DNA of 64,000 nucleotides from Lachnospiraceae bacterium (GTDB lineage Bacteria; Bacillota; Clostridia; Lachnospirales; Lachnospiraceae). Made by a program: the position numbers and the translations under genes. The stretch spans positions 1 through 64,000 of the forward strand of contig JAAUZC010000042.1 in the NCBI GenBank assembly GCA_014804795.1. Reading direction: 5' to 3'. Positions within the stretch are counted from its first letter, which is position 1. Every line of letters starts with the position of its first letter. This document shows, piece after piece, positions 10,142 through 19,978 of this stretch. The notes beneath the pieces were generated by a model, which was given only the letters and a program-made list of their open reading frames with translations, was not told where the DNA came from and searched no databases.

Positions 10142-10190
10142 AAGGTTAATATGAAAATCAAAGATTTTCATATGAAAGGAGGTTTGAACT

Positions 10191-10583
10191 ATGGCTAAAG
10201 GACATAGAAGTCAGATTAAAAGAGAAAGAAATGCTCAGAAAGATACAAGACCTTCCGCTAAGTTATCTTACGCAAGGATTCCTGTACAGAAAGCATGCTT
10301 TGTATTGGATGCCATCAGGGGCAAAGACGTGACAAGCGCTCTTGCTATTCTGGAATACAATCCCAGATATGCATCCGGTGTCATCAAGAAATTACTGGAA
10401 TCAGCAATTGCCAATGCTGAGTATACAAGCAATGGCAGTCTGAATGCGTCTAACCTTTATATAGAGGAGTGCTACGCAAATAACGGTCCTATTATGAAAC
10501 GTGTGAGGCCCAGAGCACAGGGCAGGGCTTACAGAATCGAAAAGAGAATGAGCCACATTAAGATCGTGCTGAACGAGAAATAA
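10191..10583 (+). CDS. rplV: Ribosomal protein L22
   Basis: A 130-residue large-subunit protein whose beta-hairpin lines the exit tunnel and contributes to macrolide response. The AGRGRA-like region appears as RPRAQGRAYRI near residue 105. AAAGGAGG precedes the ATG. A short hairpin (GAAAATC/GATTTTC) sits in the 49-base spacer before it. Confidence 0.96.
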   Translation: MAKGHRSQIKRERNAQKDTRPSAKLSYARIPVQKACFVLDAIRGKDVTSALAILEYNPRYASGVIKKLLESAIANAEYTSNGSLNASNLYIEECYANNGPIMKRVRPRAQGRAYRIEKRMSHIKIVLNEK

Positions 10584-10626
10584 GAGGGAGATGCTCATGA
10601 TATGAGCAGGAAGGAGTTAAGTAAGT

Positions 10627-11283
10627 ATGGGACAGAAAGTTAATCCTCACGGCCTTAGAGTCGGTATTATTAAGGATTGGGATTCCAGATGGTATGCTGA
10701 TGCTGAGTTTTCCGATTATCTGGTAGAAGATTACAATATCAGAAAATACCTGAAAAAGAAATTATACGCTGCCGGTATCTCCAAAATTGAAATTGAAAGA
10801 GCATCTGACAGAGTAAAAGTGATTATTTATACAGCAAAACCCGGCGTTGTGATCGGCAAGGGCGGTGCAGAGATCGAACTGACAAAAGCAGAACTTGCCA
10901 AGATGACCGATAAGAAAGTATTGATCGACATCAAAGAGATCAAAGTGCCGGACAGAGATGCACAGCTTGTTGCAGAGAATATTGCACAGCAGCTTGAAAA
11001 CCGTGTGTCTTTCAGAAGAGCAATGAAGTCCTGCATGGGCAGAACGATGAAAGCGAAAGCGCTTGGTATCAAGGCTGCATGTTCCGGACGTCTGGGCGGC
11101 GCAGATATTGCCCGTACAGAGTTCTACAGTGAAGGTACTATTCCGCTTCAGACACTGAGAGCTGATATTGATTATGGATTTGCAGAAGCAGATACCACTT
11201 ACGGCAAAGTCGGTGTTAAAGTCTGGATTTACAAGGGCGAAGTACTTCCCGCCAAAGGAAATAAGGAAGGGAGCGAGAAATAA
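10627..11283 (+). CDS. rpsC: Ribosomal protein S3
   Basis: A 218-residue small-subunit protein at the mRNA entry channel. Starts [15 protein letters not shown] domain with the GKGGAEIE loop near residue 78. Ends two bases before rplP. Confidence 0.97.
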   Translation: MGQKVNPHGLRVGIIKDWDSRWYADAEFSDYLVEDYNIRKYLKKKLYAAGISKIEIERASDRVKVIIYTAKPGVVIGKGGAEIELTKAELAKMTDKKVLIDIKEIKVPDRDAQLVAENIAQQLENRVSFRRAMKSCMGRTMKAKALGIKAACSGRLGGADIARTEFYSEGTIPLQTLRADIDYGFAEADTTYGKVGVKVWIYKGEVLPAKGNKEGSEK

Positions 11284-11285
11284 TT

Positions 11286-11723
11286 ATGTTAATGCCAAAA
11301 AGAGTAAAACGTCGTAAACAGTTCCGCGGTTCTATGGCTGGAAAACCCACCAGAGGCACATCCATTACCTATGGTGAGTATGGTATTATCGCAACAGAGC
11401 CGGCGTGGATCAAATCCAACCAGATTGAGGCAGCCCGTGTGGCTATGACCCGTTACGTGAAACGTGGCGGTAAAGTCTGGATTAAGATTTTCCCGGATAA
11501 ACCTGTAACAACAAAACCAGCAGAAACACGTATGGGTTCCGGTAAAGGTACTCTCGAATACTGGGTAGCAGTTGTTAAGCCGGGACGTGTGCTTTTTGAG
11601 ATCGCAGGAGTGCCTGAAGATATTGCAAAAGAAGCGCTGCGTCTTGCAACACATAAGCTTCCATGTAAATGTAAGGTTGTTTCTAAAGCAGACCTGGAAG
11701 GCGGTGCATCAAATGAAAACTAG
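11286..11723 (+). CDS. rplP: Ribosomal protein L16
   Basis: A 145-residue large-subunit protein near the A-site tRNA elbow. Starts [15 protein letters not shown]; a second ATG two codons in (11292) is possible, but the longer form is usual. Its end overlaps rpmC by 11 bases. Confidence 0.97.
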   Translation: MLMPKRVKRRKQFRGSMAGKPTRGTSITYGEYGIIATEPAWIKSNQIEAARVAMTRYVKRGGKVWIKIFPDKPVTTKPAETRMGSGKGTLEYWVAVVKPGRVLFEIAGVPEDIAKEALRLATHKLPCKCKVVSKADLEGGASNEN

Positions 11724-11913
11724 TAAATATGTAGAAGATTTAAAGGCAAAAACTTCTGCGGAATTAGCGGAAGAGTTAGTAGCTGCCAAGAAAGAACTTT
11801 TCAATTTGAGGTTCCAGAACGCAACGAATCAGTTGGACAATACAGCAAGAATCAAAGAAGTAAGAAGAAATATTGCACGTATTCAGACTATGATCACAGC
11901 GAAAGCAAACTGA
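11713..11913 (+). CDS. rpmC: Ribosomal protein L29
   Basis: A 66-residue two-helix protein at the tunnel exit next to L23. It begins [10 protein letters not shown] at ATG 11713, inside the end of rplP, so translation is coupled. The [10 protein letters not shown] motif is the family signature. A longer frame open from 11572 is only the shadow inside rplP. Confidence 0.95.
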   Translation: MKTSKYVEDLKAKTSAELAEELVAAKKELFNLRFQNATNQLDNTARIKEVRRNIARIQTMITAKAN

Positions 11914-11950
11914 ATAAGCGTATTGTATTAACTGGAAAGGAGAGCAAATC

Positions 11951-12205
11951 GTGGAAAGAAATTTGAGAAAAACGCGTACTGGCAAGGTTGTCAGTGATAA
12001 AATGGATAAGACGATCGTTGTGGCGATTCAGAATAATGAGAGACATCCGCTCTATAAAAAGATCGTAAAGAGAACTTACAAATTGAAAGCGCATGACGAG
12101 AATAATGATTGTCATATCGGCGATACCGTGAAGGTTATGGAGACAAGACCTCTGTCCAAAGACAAGAGATGGAGACTTGTTGAGATCGTTGAGCGTGCGA
12201 AATAA
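11951..12205 (+). CDS. rpsQ: Ribosomal protein S17
   Basis: An 84-residue OB-fold small-subunit protein. Starts with GTG ([16 protein letters not shown]), preceded by AAGGAG. The conserved DKTIVV and [11 protein letters not shown] segments are present. Followed by a repeat element rather than by rplN directly. Confidence 0.96.
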   Translation: MERNLRKTRTGKVVSDKMDKTIVVAIQNNERHPLYKKIVKRTYKLKAHDENNDCHIGDTVKVMETRPLSKDKRWRLVEIVERAK

Positions 12206-12209
12206 ACTG

Positions 12210-12336
12210 AGCATAAAAAAGCAAGCATGAGCGAAGCGAATATTTGCTTTTTTGCGAGGGATATCGAGAAAATGGAGAGCAGCGAAGCTGCGACAGACGC
12301 GAAGCGGCTGATTTTCGAGATAGGCTATGCGAAGAC
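12210..12336. repeat. Dispersed structured repeat, family A, copy 1
   Basis: About 127 bases in the rpsQ-rplN spacer, homologous to 14255-14376. First hairpin: AAAAAAGCAA / TTGCTTTTTT. Second: TATC...AAAAT pairing with ATTTT...GATA around GCAGC-GAA-GCTGC. Relative to copy 2 the paired bases change together, keeping the stems. The first hairpin with its T-run resembles an intrinsic terminator inside the operon. Confidence 0.75.
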
Positions 12337-12361
12337 GTAACAAAATGAAAGGAGAATCAAC

Positions 12362-12730
12362 ATGGTTCAGCAGGAAACCAGACTGAAAGTTGCCGATAAC
12401 ACAGGTGCAAAGGAACTGCTTTGTATCAGAGTGATGGGCGGCTCAACAAGAAGATATGCAAGTATTGGTGATATAATTGTTGCTTCTGTTAAAGATGCAA
12501 CACCAGGCGGCGTTGTGAAAAAGGGCGATGTAGTAAAAGCTGTTGTAGTGCGTACTGTAAAGGGCGCCCGCCGCAAAGATGGTTCTTACATCAGATTCGA
12601 TGAAAATGCTGCTGTTATTATCAAAGATGACAAGACTCCGAGAGGAACCCGTATCTTTGGACCGGTAGCAAGAGAGCTTCGTGAGAAACAGTTTATGAAG
12701 ATTGTTTCCCTGGCTCCGGAAGTATTATAG
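12362..12730 (+). CDS. rplN: Ribosomal protein L14
   Basis: A 122-residue large-subunit protein at the inter-subunit bridge and RsfS docking site. Starts [30 protein letters not shown] and FDENAAVII are typical. AAAGGAG precedes the ATG. Confidence 0.97.
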   Translation: MVQQETRLKVADNTGAKELLCIRVMGGSTRRYASIGDIIVASVKDATPGGVVKKGDVVKAVVVRTVKGARRKDGSYIRFDENAAVIIKDDKTPRGTRIFGPVARELREKQFMKIVSLAPEVL

Positions 12731-12742
12731 GAGGTACCGGTT

Positions 12743-13054
12743 ATGGCAATGTTAAAAATCAAAAAGGGCGATACCGTAAAAGTGATCGCCGGTAAAGACA
12801 AAGATAAAGAAGGCAAGGTACTTGACATTGACCGCAAAAACGGCAGAGTGCTGGTAGAAGGAGTGAATATGATCACAAAACATATGAAACCCTCAGCAGC
12901 GAATGCTAACGGCGGTATTGTGCAGAGAGAAGCTATGATCGACATTTCCAACGTGATGTATGTTCACAAAGGAAAACCGACCAGAATTGGTTTTAAGATG
13001 GATGGAGACAAGAAAGTTCGCTTTGCGAAATCCACAGGCGATATTATCGGTTAA
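12743..13054 (+). CDS. rplX: Ribosomal protein L24
   Basis: A 103-residue assembly-initiator protein of the large subunit with a KOW motif near the N-terminus (KKGDTVKVIAGKDKDKEG). ATAGGAGG precedes the ATG; 12 bases after rplN. Confidence 0.97.
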   Translation: MAMLKIKKGDTVKVIAGKDKDKEGKVLDIDRKNGRVLVEGVNMITKHMKPSAANANGGIVQREAMIDISNVMYVHKGKPTRIGFKMDGDKKVRFAKSTGDIIG

Positions 13055-13069
13055 GGAAGGAGGGTAAAC

Positions 13070-13609
13070 ATGAGCAGATTAAAAGATATGTACAAAAATG
13101 AGATCGTAGATGCTATGATCAAAAAGTTTGGCTATAAGAATATCATGGAAGTTCCTAAAATCGACAAGATCGTTGTAAATATGGGTGTTGGTGAGGCAAA
13201 GGAAAATCCGAAGGTACTCGAAGCTGCTGTCGCTGATATGGAAAAGATCACAGGTCAGCATGCTGTTGTCACAAAGGCAAGAAAATCTATCGCTAACTTT
13301 AAGATCAGGGAAGGACAGTCTATCGGCTGTAAGACAACACTTCGCGGTGAGAAGATGTATGAATTCTTAGATCGTCTGGTGAATCTGGCACTGCCCCGTG
13401 TACGTGACTTCAGAGGCGTCAGCAAGGATGCATTTGACGGAAGAGGCAACTATTCACTGGGTATTAAAGAGCAGATCATCTTCCCGGAAATTGAATATGA
13501 TAAGATCGATAAAGTAAGAGGCATGGATGTAATCATCGTAACTACTGCTAAGACGGACGAAGAAGCACGTGAGTTATTAAGATTATTCAATATGCCGTAC
13601 GAAAAATAA
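13070..13609 (+). CDS. rplE: Ribosomal protein L5
   Basis: A 179-residue 5S rRNA-binding protein in the central protuberance. Conserved KIVVNMGVG and [16 protein letters not shown] segments are present. AGGAGGG precedes the ATG. Confidence 0.97.
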   Translation: MSRLKDMYKNEIVDAMIKKFGYKNIMEVPKIDKIVVNMGVGEAKENPKVLEAAVADMEKITGQHAVVTKARKSIANFKIREGQSIGCKTTLRGEKMYEFLDRLVNLALPRVRDFRGVSKDAFDGRGNYSLGIKEQIIFPEIEYDKIDKVRGMDVIIVTTAKTDEEARELLRLFNMPYEK

Positions 13610-13624
13610 CAGGAGGTAAATTCC

Positions 13625-13810
13625 ATGGCTAAAACAGCGATGAAGATCAAACAGCAGCGCAAACCGAAATTCTCGACAAGAGCATACAGCCGCTGCAAAA
13701 TTTGTGGTCGTCCCCACGCATATTTAAGAAAATACGGAATCTGCAGAATTTGCTTCCGTGAGTTAGCATATAAGGGAGAGATTCCCGGCGTGAAAAAAGC
13801 AAGCTGGTAG
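13625..13810 (+). CDS. rpsZ: Ribosomal protein S14, zinc-binding type
   Basis: A 61-residue small-subunit protein of the zinc-containing (C+) form: Cys24, Cys27, Cys40 and Cys43 make a Cys4 site. Often named rpsN. Many bacteria keep a zinc-free duplicate elsewhere; none is in this window. Canonical position between L5 and S8. Confidence 0.96.
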   Translation: MAKTAMKIKQQRKPKFSTRAYSRCKICGRPHAYLRKYGICRICFRELAYKGEIPGVKKASW

Positions 13811-13850
13811 GTTGCGTGATGAGTTTAAATGAAGAAGGAGGAAACTGACC

Positions 13851-14252
13851 ATGACAATGAGTGACCCTATTGCAGATATGCTTACAAGAATCCGTAATGC
13901 AAATACTGCAAAACATGATACAGTAGACGTACCCTCATCTAAAATGAAACTGGCTATCGCGCAGATTCTGTCAGATGAAGGTTATATTAAAAAATATGAA
14001 GTAATAGAAGACGGTTCATTCAACACAATCCGCATTACTTTAAAATACGGTGCAGACAAGAATGAGAAGATCATTTCCGGTATTAAGAGAATTTCCAAGC
14101 CGGGTCTTCGCGTATATGCGGGCAAAGAGGATATGCCGAAAGTTCTGGGCGGTCTGGGAATTGCTATCATTTCCACAAATCAGGGCGTTATTACAGACAA
14201 AAAGGCAAGAGAGTTGGGCGTAGGCGGCGAAGTATTAGCATTTGTATGGTAG
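13851..14252 (+). CDS. rpsH: Ribosomal protein S8
   Basis: A 133-residue 16S-binding protein. The start [17 protein letters not shown] at 13851 follows AGGAGG by 10 bases; ATG 13857 is an alternative. In E. coli S8 represses the spc operon. Followed by a structured repeat. Confidence 0.97.
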   Translation: MTMSDPIADMLTRIRNANTAKHDTVDVPSSKMKLAIAQILSDEGYIKKYEVIEDGSFNTIRITLKYGADKNEKIISGIKRISKPGLRVYAGKEDMPKVLGGLGIAIISTNQGVITDKKARELGVGGEVLAFVW

Positions 14253-14254
14253 GG

Positions 14255-14376
14255 AGCATGAAAAAACAAGCACGAGCAAAGCGAGTATTTGTTTTTTGGC
14301 GACCGACATCGAGAAAACGATGAGCAGCGAAGCTGCGGCAGACGCGAAGCGACTGGTTTTGGAGATGGTTTTTGAA
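14255..14376. repeat. Dispersed structured repeat, family A, copy 2
   Basis: Spacer between rpsH and rplF. Homologous along its length to 12210-12336 and about 80 percent alike by eye. Stem 1 is AAAAAACAA / TTGTTTTTT (a G:C pair of copy 1 replaced by A:T). Stem 2 is CATC...AAAAC / GTTTT...GATG (T:A pairs replaced by C:G). The loop core GCAGC-GAA-GCTGC is unchanged. Confidence 0.75.
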
Positions 14377-14411
14377 TGTTAATAGCAAAATAAAATTCAG
14401 GAGGTACGGGC

Positions 14412-14954
14412 ATGTCACGTATAGGAAGAATGCCAATCGCGATTCCCGCAGGTGTTACTGTGGAAGTTGCAGAAAATAATAAAGTGACTGTAAAAGGTCC
14501 TAAGGGTACTCTGGAAAGAGTGCTTCCATCTGAGATGGAAATTAAGGTTGAAGGTGCGGAAATCACTGTATCCAGACCGAATGATTTAAAGAAGATGAAA
14601 TCTTTACATGGCCTTACCAGAACACTGATCCACAATATGGTTGTCGGTGTAACGGAAGGTTTCCAGAAGAAACTGGAAGTAAACGGTGTAGGTTACAGGG
14701 CGGCGAAAGCCGGTAAGGTGCTTACCTTATCCCTCGGTTACTCCCACCCGGTTGAGATGACGGATCCCGATGGCGTTGAGACAGTACTGGAAGGTCAGAA
14801 CGTAATTATCGTTAAGGGTATTGATAAAGAAAAAGTTGGTCAATTCGCGGCTGAGATCAGAGACAAGAGAAGACCGGAGCCTTATAAAGGCAAAGGTATC
14901 AAGTATGCTGATGAAACTATCAGACGTAAAGTCGGTAAGACCGGTAAGAAATAA
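14412..14954 (+). CDS. rplF: Ribosomal protein L6
   Basis: A 180-residue large-subunit protein near the factor-binding site. Starts [15 protein letters not shown] and ends in the conserved PYKGKGIKY...GKTGKK region. CAGGAGG precedes the ATG. Confidence 0.97.
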   Translation: MSRIGRMPIAIPAGVTVEVAENNKVTVKGPKGTLERVLPSEMEIKVEGAEITVSRPNDLKKMKSLHGLTRTLIHNMVVGVTEGFQKKLEVNGVGYRAAKAGKVLTLSLGYSHPVEMTDPDGVETVLEGQNVIIVKGIDKEKVGQFAAEIRDKRRPEPYKGKGIKYADETIRRKVGKTGKK

Positions 14955-14974
14955 CAGATAAGGAGAGTGTAAAA

Positions 14975-15343
14975 ATGGTTAGTAAAAAATCAAGACAGGA
15001 AGTTCGTGCAAAAAAGCACAGAAGAATGCGTAACCGTTTGTCTGGAACAGCTGAAAGACCACGTCTGGCAGTGTTCAGAAGTAATAATCACATGTATGCT
15101 CAAATTATCAACGATACTACCGGAACAACTCTTGCATCCGCATGCACTCTTGAAAAGGAAGTGAAGGCTGAGTTAGAGAAAACGAATAACGTTGAAGCAG
15201 CAGCATATCTTGGAACGGTAATTGGTAAAAGAGCACTTGAAAAAGGCATCGATACAGTTGTCTTTGACAGAGGCGGTTATATATACCAGGGTAAAGTAGC
15301 AGCATTAGCTGATGCGGCCAGAGAAGCTGGCCTTAAATTCTAG
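14975..15343 (+). CDS. rplR: Ribosomal protein L18
   Basis: A 122-residue 5S rRNA-binding protein. The [17 protein letters not shown] segment and C-terminal [25 protein letters not shown] are typical. Confidence 0.97.
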   Translation: MVSKKSRQEVRAKKHRRMRNRLSGTAERPRLAVFRSNNHMYAQIINDTTGTTLASACTLEKEVKAELEKTNNVEAAAYLGTVIGKRALEKGIDTVVFDRGGYIYQGKVAALADAAREAGLKF

Positions 15344-15359
15344 GAAGGGAGAAACGTAC

Positions 15360-15869
15360 ATGAAGCGTACAATCATAGACATAAGCAACATGGAATTAAC
15401 AGAAAAAGTTGTTACCATCAAACGTGTTACTAAGGTTGTAAAGGGCGGCCGTAATATGCGTTTTACAGCTCTCGTGGTTGTTGGTGACAGTAATGGTCAT
15501 GTAGGTGCCGGCCTGGGGAAAGCTACTGAAATCCCTGAAGCCATCAGAAAAGGCAAAGAAGACGCTATCAAGAATCTGGTAAGCGTTGCCGTAGATGAGA
15601 ACGGCAGTATCACACATGATTTTATCGGCAAGTATGGTTCTTCGGAAGTTCTTTTGAAGAGAGCTCCTGAAGGTACCGGTATCATCGCAGGCGGTCCCGC
15701 TCGTATCGTTTGTGAACTTGCAGGAATCAGGAACATTCGTACAAAATCTCTGGGTTCCAATAACAAGCAGAACGTAGTTCTTGCAGCAATTTCAGGATTA
15801 AGCCAGTTAAAGACCCCCGAAGAGGTGGCGAAGAACCGCGGTAAGTCCGTAGAAGAAGTTGTAAGCTAG
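15360..15869 (+). CDS. rpsE: Ribosomal protein S5
   Basis: A 169-residue decoding-fidelity protein. The start is ATG 15360 ([10 protein letters not shown]) after GGAAGGGAG; an upstream in-frame ATG at 15312 lies within rpl[16 protein letters not shown] and the [11 protein letters not shown] loop are present. Confidence 0.97.
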   Translation: MKRTIIDISNMELTEKVVTIKRVTKVVKGGRNMRFTALVVVGDSNGHVGAGLGKATEIPEAIRKGKEDAIKNLVSVAVDENGSITHDFIGKYGSSEVLLKRAPEGTGIIAGGPARIVCELAGIRNIRTKSLGSNNKQNVVLAAISGLSQLKTPEEVAKNRGKSVEEVVS

Positions 15870-15889
15870 GAAAGGAGAGTGACCTACAG

Positions 15890-16078
15890 ATGGAAGATAA
15901 TAAAACATTGAAAATAACTTTGGTGAAATCTCCTATTGGCGCAATCCCGAAGCAGCGTGCAACTATTGTTGCAATGGGACTTCGGAAAATGCATCAGACA
16001 GTGGAAATGCCGGATAATGGGGCAACCAGAGGCATGATTCAGAGAGTAAGACACTTAGTAAAAGTAGAAGAAGCTTAA
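15890..16078 (+). CDS. rpmD: Ribosomal protein L30
   Basis: A 62-residue large-subunit protein. [10 protein letters not shown] and [11 protein letters not shown] are diagnostic. AAAGGAG lies about 11 bases before the ATG. Confidence 0.96.
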   Translation: MEDNKTLKITLVKSPIGAIPKQRATIVAMGLRKMHQTVEMPDNGATRGMIQRVRHLVKVEEA

Positions 16079-16101
16079 ATAGAGAAGGAGGTGTCATCAG
16101 A

Positions 16102-16542
16102 ATGGAATTATCTAACTTGAGACCTGCGGAAGGTTCCAAACACAGCGATAATTTTAGAAGAGGTCGTGGACACGGTTCAGGTAATGGCAAAACAGCCGGT
16201 AAAGGCCATAAAGGGCAGAAAGCTCGTTCCGGAGCGCCCAGAATTGGTTTTGAAGGCGGTCAGATGCCTTTATACAGACGACTTCCCAAGAGAGGCTTTA
16301 AGAACAGAAACAGAAAAGAGATCGTAGGCATTAATATCAGTGCGCTTGAAGTATTTGAGAATGACAGTACTGTAGATGTACAGGCATTAATGGATAAAGG
16401 CATTGTTAAAAATCCCAGAGATGGTGTTAAAATCCTTGGAAATGGAGAATTTACCAAAAAACTGAACGTAAAGGCGAATGCTTTCAGCGCATCTGCTGCT
16501 GAAAAGATTCAGGCACTTGGTGGAACAACAGAGGTAATGTAA
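16102..16542 (+). CDS. rplO: Ribosomal protein L15
   Basis: A 146-residue large-subunit protein with a glycine-rich basic N-terminus ([19 protein letters not shown]). Its stop overlaps the secY start (TAATG), coupling the two. Confidence 0.97.
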   Translation: MELSNLRPAEGSKHSDNFRRGRGHGSGNGKTAGKGHKGQKARSGAPRIGFEGGQMPLYRRLPKRGFKNRNRKEIVGINISALEVFENDSTVDVQALMDKGIVKNPRDGVKILGNGEFTKKLNVKANAFSASAAEKIQALGGTTEVM

Positions 16543-17858
16543 TGCTTACAACATTAAAAAATGCGTTTAAAGTAAAGGAAATCAGACAGAGAGTTCTGTT
16601 TACGCTGGGGATGTTAGTGATCATCAGACTTGCTTCCCAGCTCCCTGTACCAGGGGTCAACAGAGATTATTTTGCAAACTGGTTTGCACAGCAGACAGGT
16701 GATGCATTCAATCTCTTTGATGCGTTTACAGGCGGCTCATTTTCGAGCATGTCGATCATCGCACTCAATATCACGCCTTATATCACATCGTCAATTATCA
16801 TTCAGCTTTTGACGATTGCGATTCCGAAGCTGGAGGAGATGCAGAAAGACGGTGAAGAGGGCAGAAAGAAAATCACGGCGATCACCCGTTATGTAACAGT
16901 GGCTCTGGCTTTGATTGAGTCCGGTGCTATGGCAATCGGTTTTGGCAGAAGCGGGCTTTTGCAGGAATACAATGCATTAAACGTAATTACAGCAATTGCT
17001 GCTTTGACAGCAGGCAGTGCATTCTTAATGTGGATCGGTGAACGGATTACGGAAAGGGGTATCGGCAACGGTATTTCCATTGTCCTGACGATCAACATTA
17101 TATCAAGGATGCCGCAGGAGATAGTCGGACTGTTCAAACAGTTTGTAACAAACAAAGAGATCGCGCCGGCTGTGGTGTCTTCCGTAATCATTATAGCAGT
17201 GATCGTTTTGATGGTAGTGCTTGTTATCATACTGAATTCCGGTGTACGTAAAATCCCGGTGCAGTATGCAAAAAAAATGCAGGGCAGGAAGATGTATGGC
17301 GGAAATGCCAGCAATATTCCGCTTAAGATCAATACTGCCGGCGTTATTCCGGTAATCTTTGCATCTTCACTGCTACAGTTTCCGGTAATTATCTGCTCCC
17401 TTTTTGGGGTGAGCGGCGGAACAGGTTTCTGGGGCAAAGTGCTTCGGGGATTAAGTTCCAGCAACTGGTGCAGACCAAGTGAGCCGATCTACAGTATTGG
17501 TCTCGTGGTATATATTGTGCTGGTAATCTTCTTTGCTTACTTCTATACTTCCATTACATTCAATCCGATTGAGGTTGCGGAAAATATGAAGAAGCAGGGC
17601 GGCTTTGTTCCGGGTATCAGACCGGGCAGACCCACCAGCGAGTATCTGACAAAGATTTTAAATTATATTATCTTTATCGGTGCCTGCGGCCTTACGATCG
17701 TATGCGTACTGCCGTTCTTCTTTAACGGCGTATTCGGTGCAAGCGTATCTTTCGGCGGCACAAGCCTGATCATTATTGTCAGTGTTGTTGTAGAGACATT
17801 AAAGCAGGTGGAGTCATTGATGTTAGTCCGCAATTACAAAGGTTTTTTGAATGACTGA
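16542..17858 (+). CDS. secY: SecYEG translocase subunit SecY
   Basis: A 438-residue polytopic membrane protein, the channel of the general secretory pathway, with ten hydrophobic segments. PVPGVN near residue 27 and the cytoplasmic loop FNPIEVAENMKKQGGFVPGIRPG near residue 350 are family hallmarks. Coupled to rplO by a one-base overlap; last gene of the spc part before a spacer with hairpin repeats. Confidence 0.97.
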   Translation: MLTTLKNAFKVKEIRQRVLFTLGMLVIIRLASQLPVPGVNRDYFANWFAQQTGDAFNLFDAFTGGSFSSMSIIALNITPYITSSIIIQLLTIAIPKLEEMQKDGEEGRKKITAITRYVTVALALIESGAMAIGFGRSGLLQEYNALNVITAIAALTAGSAFLMWIGERITERGIGNGISIVLTINIISRMPQEIVGLFKQFVTNKEIAPAVVSSVIIIAVIVLMVVLVIILNSGVRKIPVQYAKKMQGRKMYGGNASNIPLKINTAGVIPVIFASSLLQFPVIICSLFGVSGGTGFWGKVLRGLSSSNWCRPSEPIYSIGLVVYIVLVIFFAYFYTSITFNPIEVAENMKKQGGFVPGIRPGRPTSEYLTKILNYIIFIGACGLTIVCVLPFFFNGVFGASVSFGGTSLIIIVSVVVETLKQVESLMLVRNYKGFLND

Positions 17859-17888
17859 TATAAGTAAGATAAGATAGTATGCAATCAT

Positions 17889-17915
17889 TATGGGATGGAG
17901 ATTCTCCATCCCATA
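17889..17915. other. Perfect hairpin after secY
   Basis: A 12-bp perfect stem, TATGGGATGGAG / CTCCATCCCATA, with an ATT loop. No T-run follows, so it is not a standard terminator; it may mark the 3' end of the spc transcript or an RNA-processing site. Confidence 0.5.
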
Positions 17916-17934
17916 GTCAGCATGGTGGAGAGAT

Positions 17935-18061
17935 TATGCGGAACTGGAAACAGCATAATCTCGTACAGTGCACAAGACGATTTACAGACGTGTAAGCGTC
18001 TGGAAATCTGTCTTCCGCTTTGGTGTACTGGGAGAGATTATGCGGTACTGAAATAGGAGAT
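17935..18061. repeat. Dispersed hairpin repeat, family B, copy 1 (upstream of adk)
   Basis: A long hairpin at 17954-18042: CATAATCTC/GAGATTATG, CAGTGCAC/GTGTACTG, AAGAC/GTCTT, GATTT/AAATC and CAGACG/CGTCTG, with an asymmetric CCGCTTTG bulge. Flanked by TGCGGAACTG on the left and TGCGGTACTGAAATAGGAGA on the right; the right flank contains the RBS of adk. Matches 59611-59728. Confidence 0.8.
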
Positions 18062-18065
18062 TAAA

Positions 18066-18707
18066 ATGAAAATTATCATGTTAGGTGCGCCCGGTGCGGG
18101 TAAGGGAACACAGGCAGAGATGATATCTGAAAAATATAATCTGCCCCATATTTCCACAGGCGATATTTTCAGGGCGAATATCAAAAATGGTACGGAGCTT
18201 GGCAAAGAGGCAAAAGGCTATATGGATAAAGGGCTGCTTGTTCCCGATGAGCTGACTGTCAGGATTCTTCTTGACAGAGTGGCGAAAGAGGATTGCAAGA
18301 ACGGCTATATTCTGGACGGTTTTCCGAGAAATATCCCCCAGGCGGAAGTGCTTGATGCAGAACTTAATAAGCTCGGTGATAAGATTGATGCAGCGATAGA
18401 TATAGAAGTACCGGATGAAAGCATCATTAAGAGAATGATAGGAAGACGTGCCTGCGTTTCCTGTGGAGCGACTTATCATTTGGAAAATGTACCGCCGAAA
18501 AAAGAGGGTATTTGTGATAAGTGCGGCGATAAGCTGATTCTCCGCGATGATGACAGGGAAGAGACAGTAAAGAACAGGCTGAATGTTTATCATGAGCAGA
18601 CGCAGCCGCTCATTGATTTTTATCAGAGGAAAGGCGTTTTAAAATCTTTGGATGGTACAAAGGATATGATGGACGTTTTTCAGGAGATAACAGAAATTTT
18701 GGCATAG
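18066..18707 (+). CDS. adk: Adenylate kinase
   Basis: A 213-residue enzyme (2 ADP <-> ATP + AMP). P-loop GAPGAGKGT at 7-15; DGFPR near 84; the LID domain carries a Cys4 zinc site (CVSCG and CDKCG), the form usual in Gram-positives. The RBS AGGAG belongs to the end of a dispersed hairpin repeat. Followed by map. Confidence 0.97.
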   Translation: MKIIMLGAPGAGKGTQAEMISEKYNLPHISTGDIFRANIKNGTELGKEAKGYMDKGLLVPDELTVRILLDRVAKEDCKNGYILDGFPRNIPQAEVLDAELNKLGDKIDAAIDIEVPDESIIKRMIGRRACVSCGATYHLENVPPKKEGICDKCGDKLILRDDDREETVKNRLNVYHEQTQPLIDFYQRKGVLKSLDGTKDMMDVFQEITEILA

Positions 18708-18759
18708 AATAAAAGGATAGTATATATCAGACTATGTGACGTTAAAGAAGGCATGAGTA

Positions 18760-19521
18760 ATGGCAGTTAGTATAAAATCAGCAAGAGAAATAGAGCTTAT
18801 GCGGGAGTCCTGCAGGCTTCTTGAGATAGTACATGACGAATTGGGGAAGGCGATAAGACCCGGTATCTCCACTCTGGATATAGACAGAATGGGAGATAAG
18901 ATGATCAGAGAGATGGGTTGTATCCCCAATTTTAAGGATTACAACGGTTATCCGGCGTCGATATGTGTTTCAGTCAACGATGAGGTAGTACATGGAATTC
19001 CTCATAAAGAGAGAATTTTGATGGACGGCGATATTGTAAGTCTGGATGCCGGACTGATCTATAAAGGATATCACTCTGATGCGGCGAGAACATATGCAGT
19101 CGGAGAGATCAGCGAAGAGGCAAGACTTTTAATAGAAAGAACGCGTCAGAGTTTTTTTGAGGGAATTAAGAAGGCGAGAGCAGGAGCTCATCTCCATGAC
19201 ATTTCCAATGCAATCGACAGTTATATCAGTCAGTTTGGCTATGGAATCGTGAGAGATCTTGTAGGGCATGGAATCGGTACATCTCTGCACGAAGATCCTC
19301 AAATTCCAAATTTTCGACAGCGGAGAAAGGGAATAAAGTTAGTGCCGGGTATGACGCTGGCAGTGGAGCCGATGATCAATCTGGGGCGGGCTGATGTGGA
19401 ATGGCTGGATGATGACTGGACCGTTGTGACAGAGGATGGAAGCATTTCTGCTCATTATGAAAATACAATTTTGATAACGGAGGGCGAGCCGGAAATTTTA
19501 ACGCTCAGCCATCAGCCATGA
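18760..19521 (+). CDS. map: Methionine aminopeptidase, type I
   Basis: A 253-residue metalloprotease that removes initiator methionine. Metal ligands are visible in LDAGLIYKGYHSDAA (two Asp), GHGIGTSLHEDP (His), the AVEPMI Glu and a C-terminal Glu. ATGA overlap with the next gene indicates coupling. Confidence 0.96.
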   Translation: MAVSIKSAREIELMRESCRLLEIVHDELGKAIRPGISTLDIDRMGDKMIREMGCIPNFKDYNGYPASICVSVNDEVVHGIPHKERILMDGDIVSLDAGLIYKGYHSDAARTYAVGEISEEARLLIERTRQSFFEGIKKARAGAHLHDISNAIDSYISQFGYGIVRDLVGHGIGTSLHEDPQIPNFRQRRKGIKLVPGMTLAVEPMINLGRADVEWLDDDWTVVTEDGSISAHYENTILITEGEPEILTLSHQP

Positions 19522-19778
19522 TCGGTTATATGGCGGGCTCTCTGGCGGGGCATGATCGAGATAAAATATATCTTATTGTTGGCGAAGAAAAAGAGTATGT
19601 GTATCTTGCGGATGGAAAAACAAGAACCTGTCAAAATCCGAAGAAGAAAAATAAGAAGCATATTCAGATAATTAAGAAGCATAAAAATCCCGAAATTACA
19701 GAAAAGCTGCTTCGGGGTGAAAGCGTTGATGTGAGTATCATTATTCAGGAGGTTAAAGCATGTCAAAAGCAGATGTAA
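19518..19778 (+). CDS. KOW-domain RNA-binding protein (L14E-like)
   Basis: An 86-residue basic protein commonly found between map and infA in Clostridia. The N-terminal half ([19 protein letters not shown]) fits the KOW/L14E fold; the rest is lysine-rich. Probably a ribosome-associated RNA binder; the precise role is not known. Overlaps map by 4 bases and infA by 19 bases. Confidence 0.8.
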   Translation: MIGYMAGSLAGHDRDKIYLIVGEEKEYVYLADGKTRTCQNPKKKNKKHIQIIKKHKNPEITEKLLRGESVDVSIIIQEVKACQKQM

Positions 19779-19978
19779 TTGAAATTGAAGGAACAGTGGT
19801 TGAGAAACTGCCGAATACCATGTTTCAGGTAGAATTGGAAAACGGACATAAGGTTCTTGCACATATCAGCGGCAAGTTACGGCAGAATTTTATCCGTATC
19901 CTGCCCGGTGACAGGGTGACACTGGAGCTTTCCCCATATGATCTGTCGAAAGGGCGCATAATCTGGAGAGATAAATAA
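19760..19978 (+). CDS. infA: Translation initiation factor IF-1
   Basis: A 72-residue OB-fold factor that binds the ribosomal A site during initiation. [19 protein letters not shown] and the C-terminal [10 protein letters not shown] are standard. Starts inside the end of the preceding gene. Confidence 0.97.
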   Translation: MSKADVIEIEGTVVEKLPNTMFQVELENGHKVLAHISGKLRQNFIRILPGDRVTLELSPYDLSKGRIIWRDK

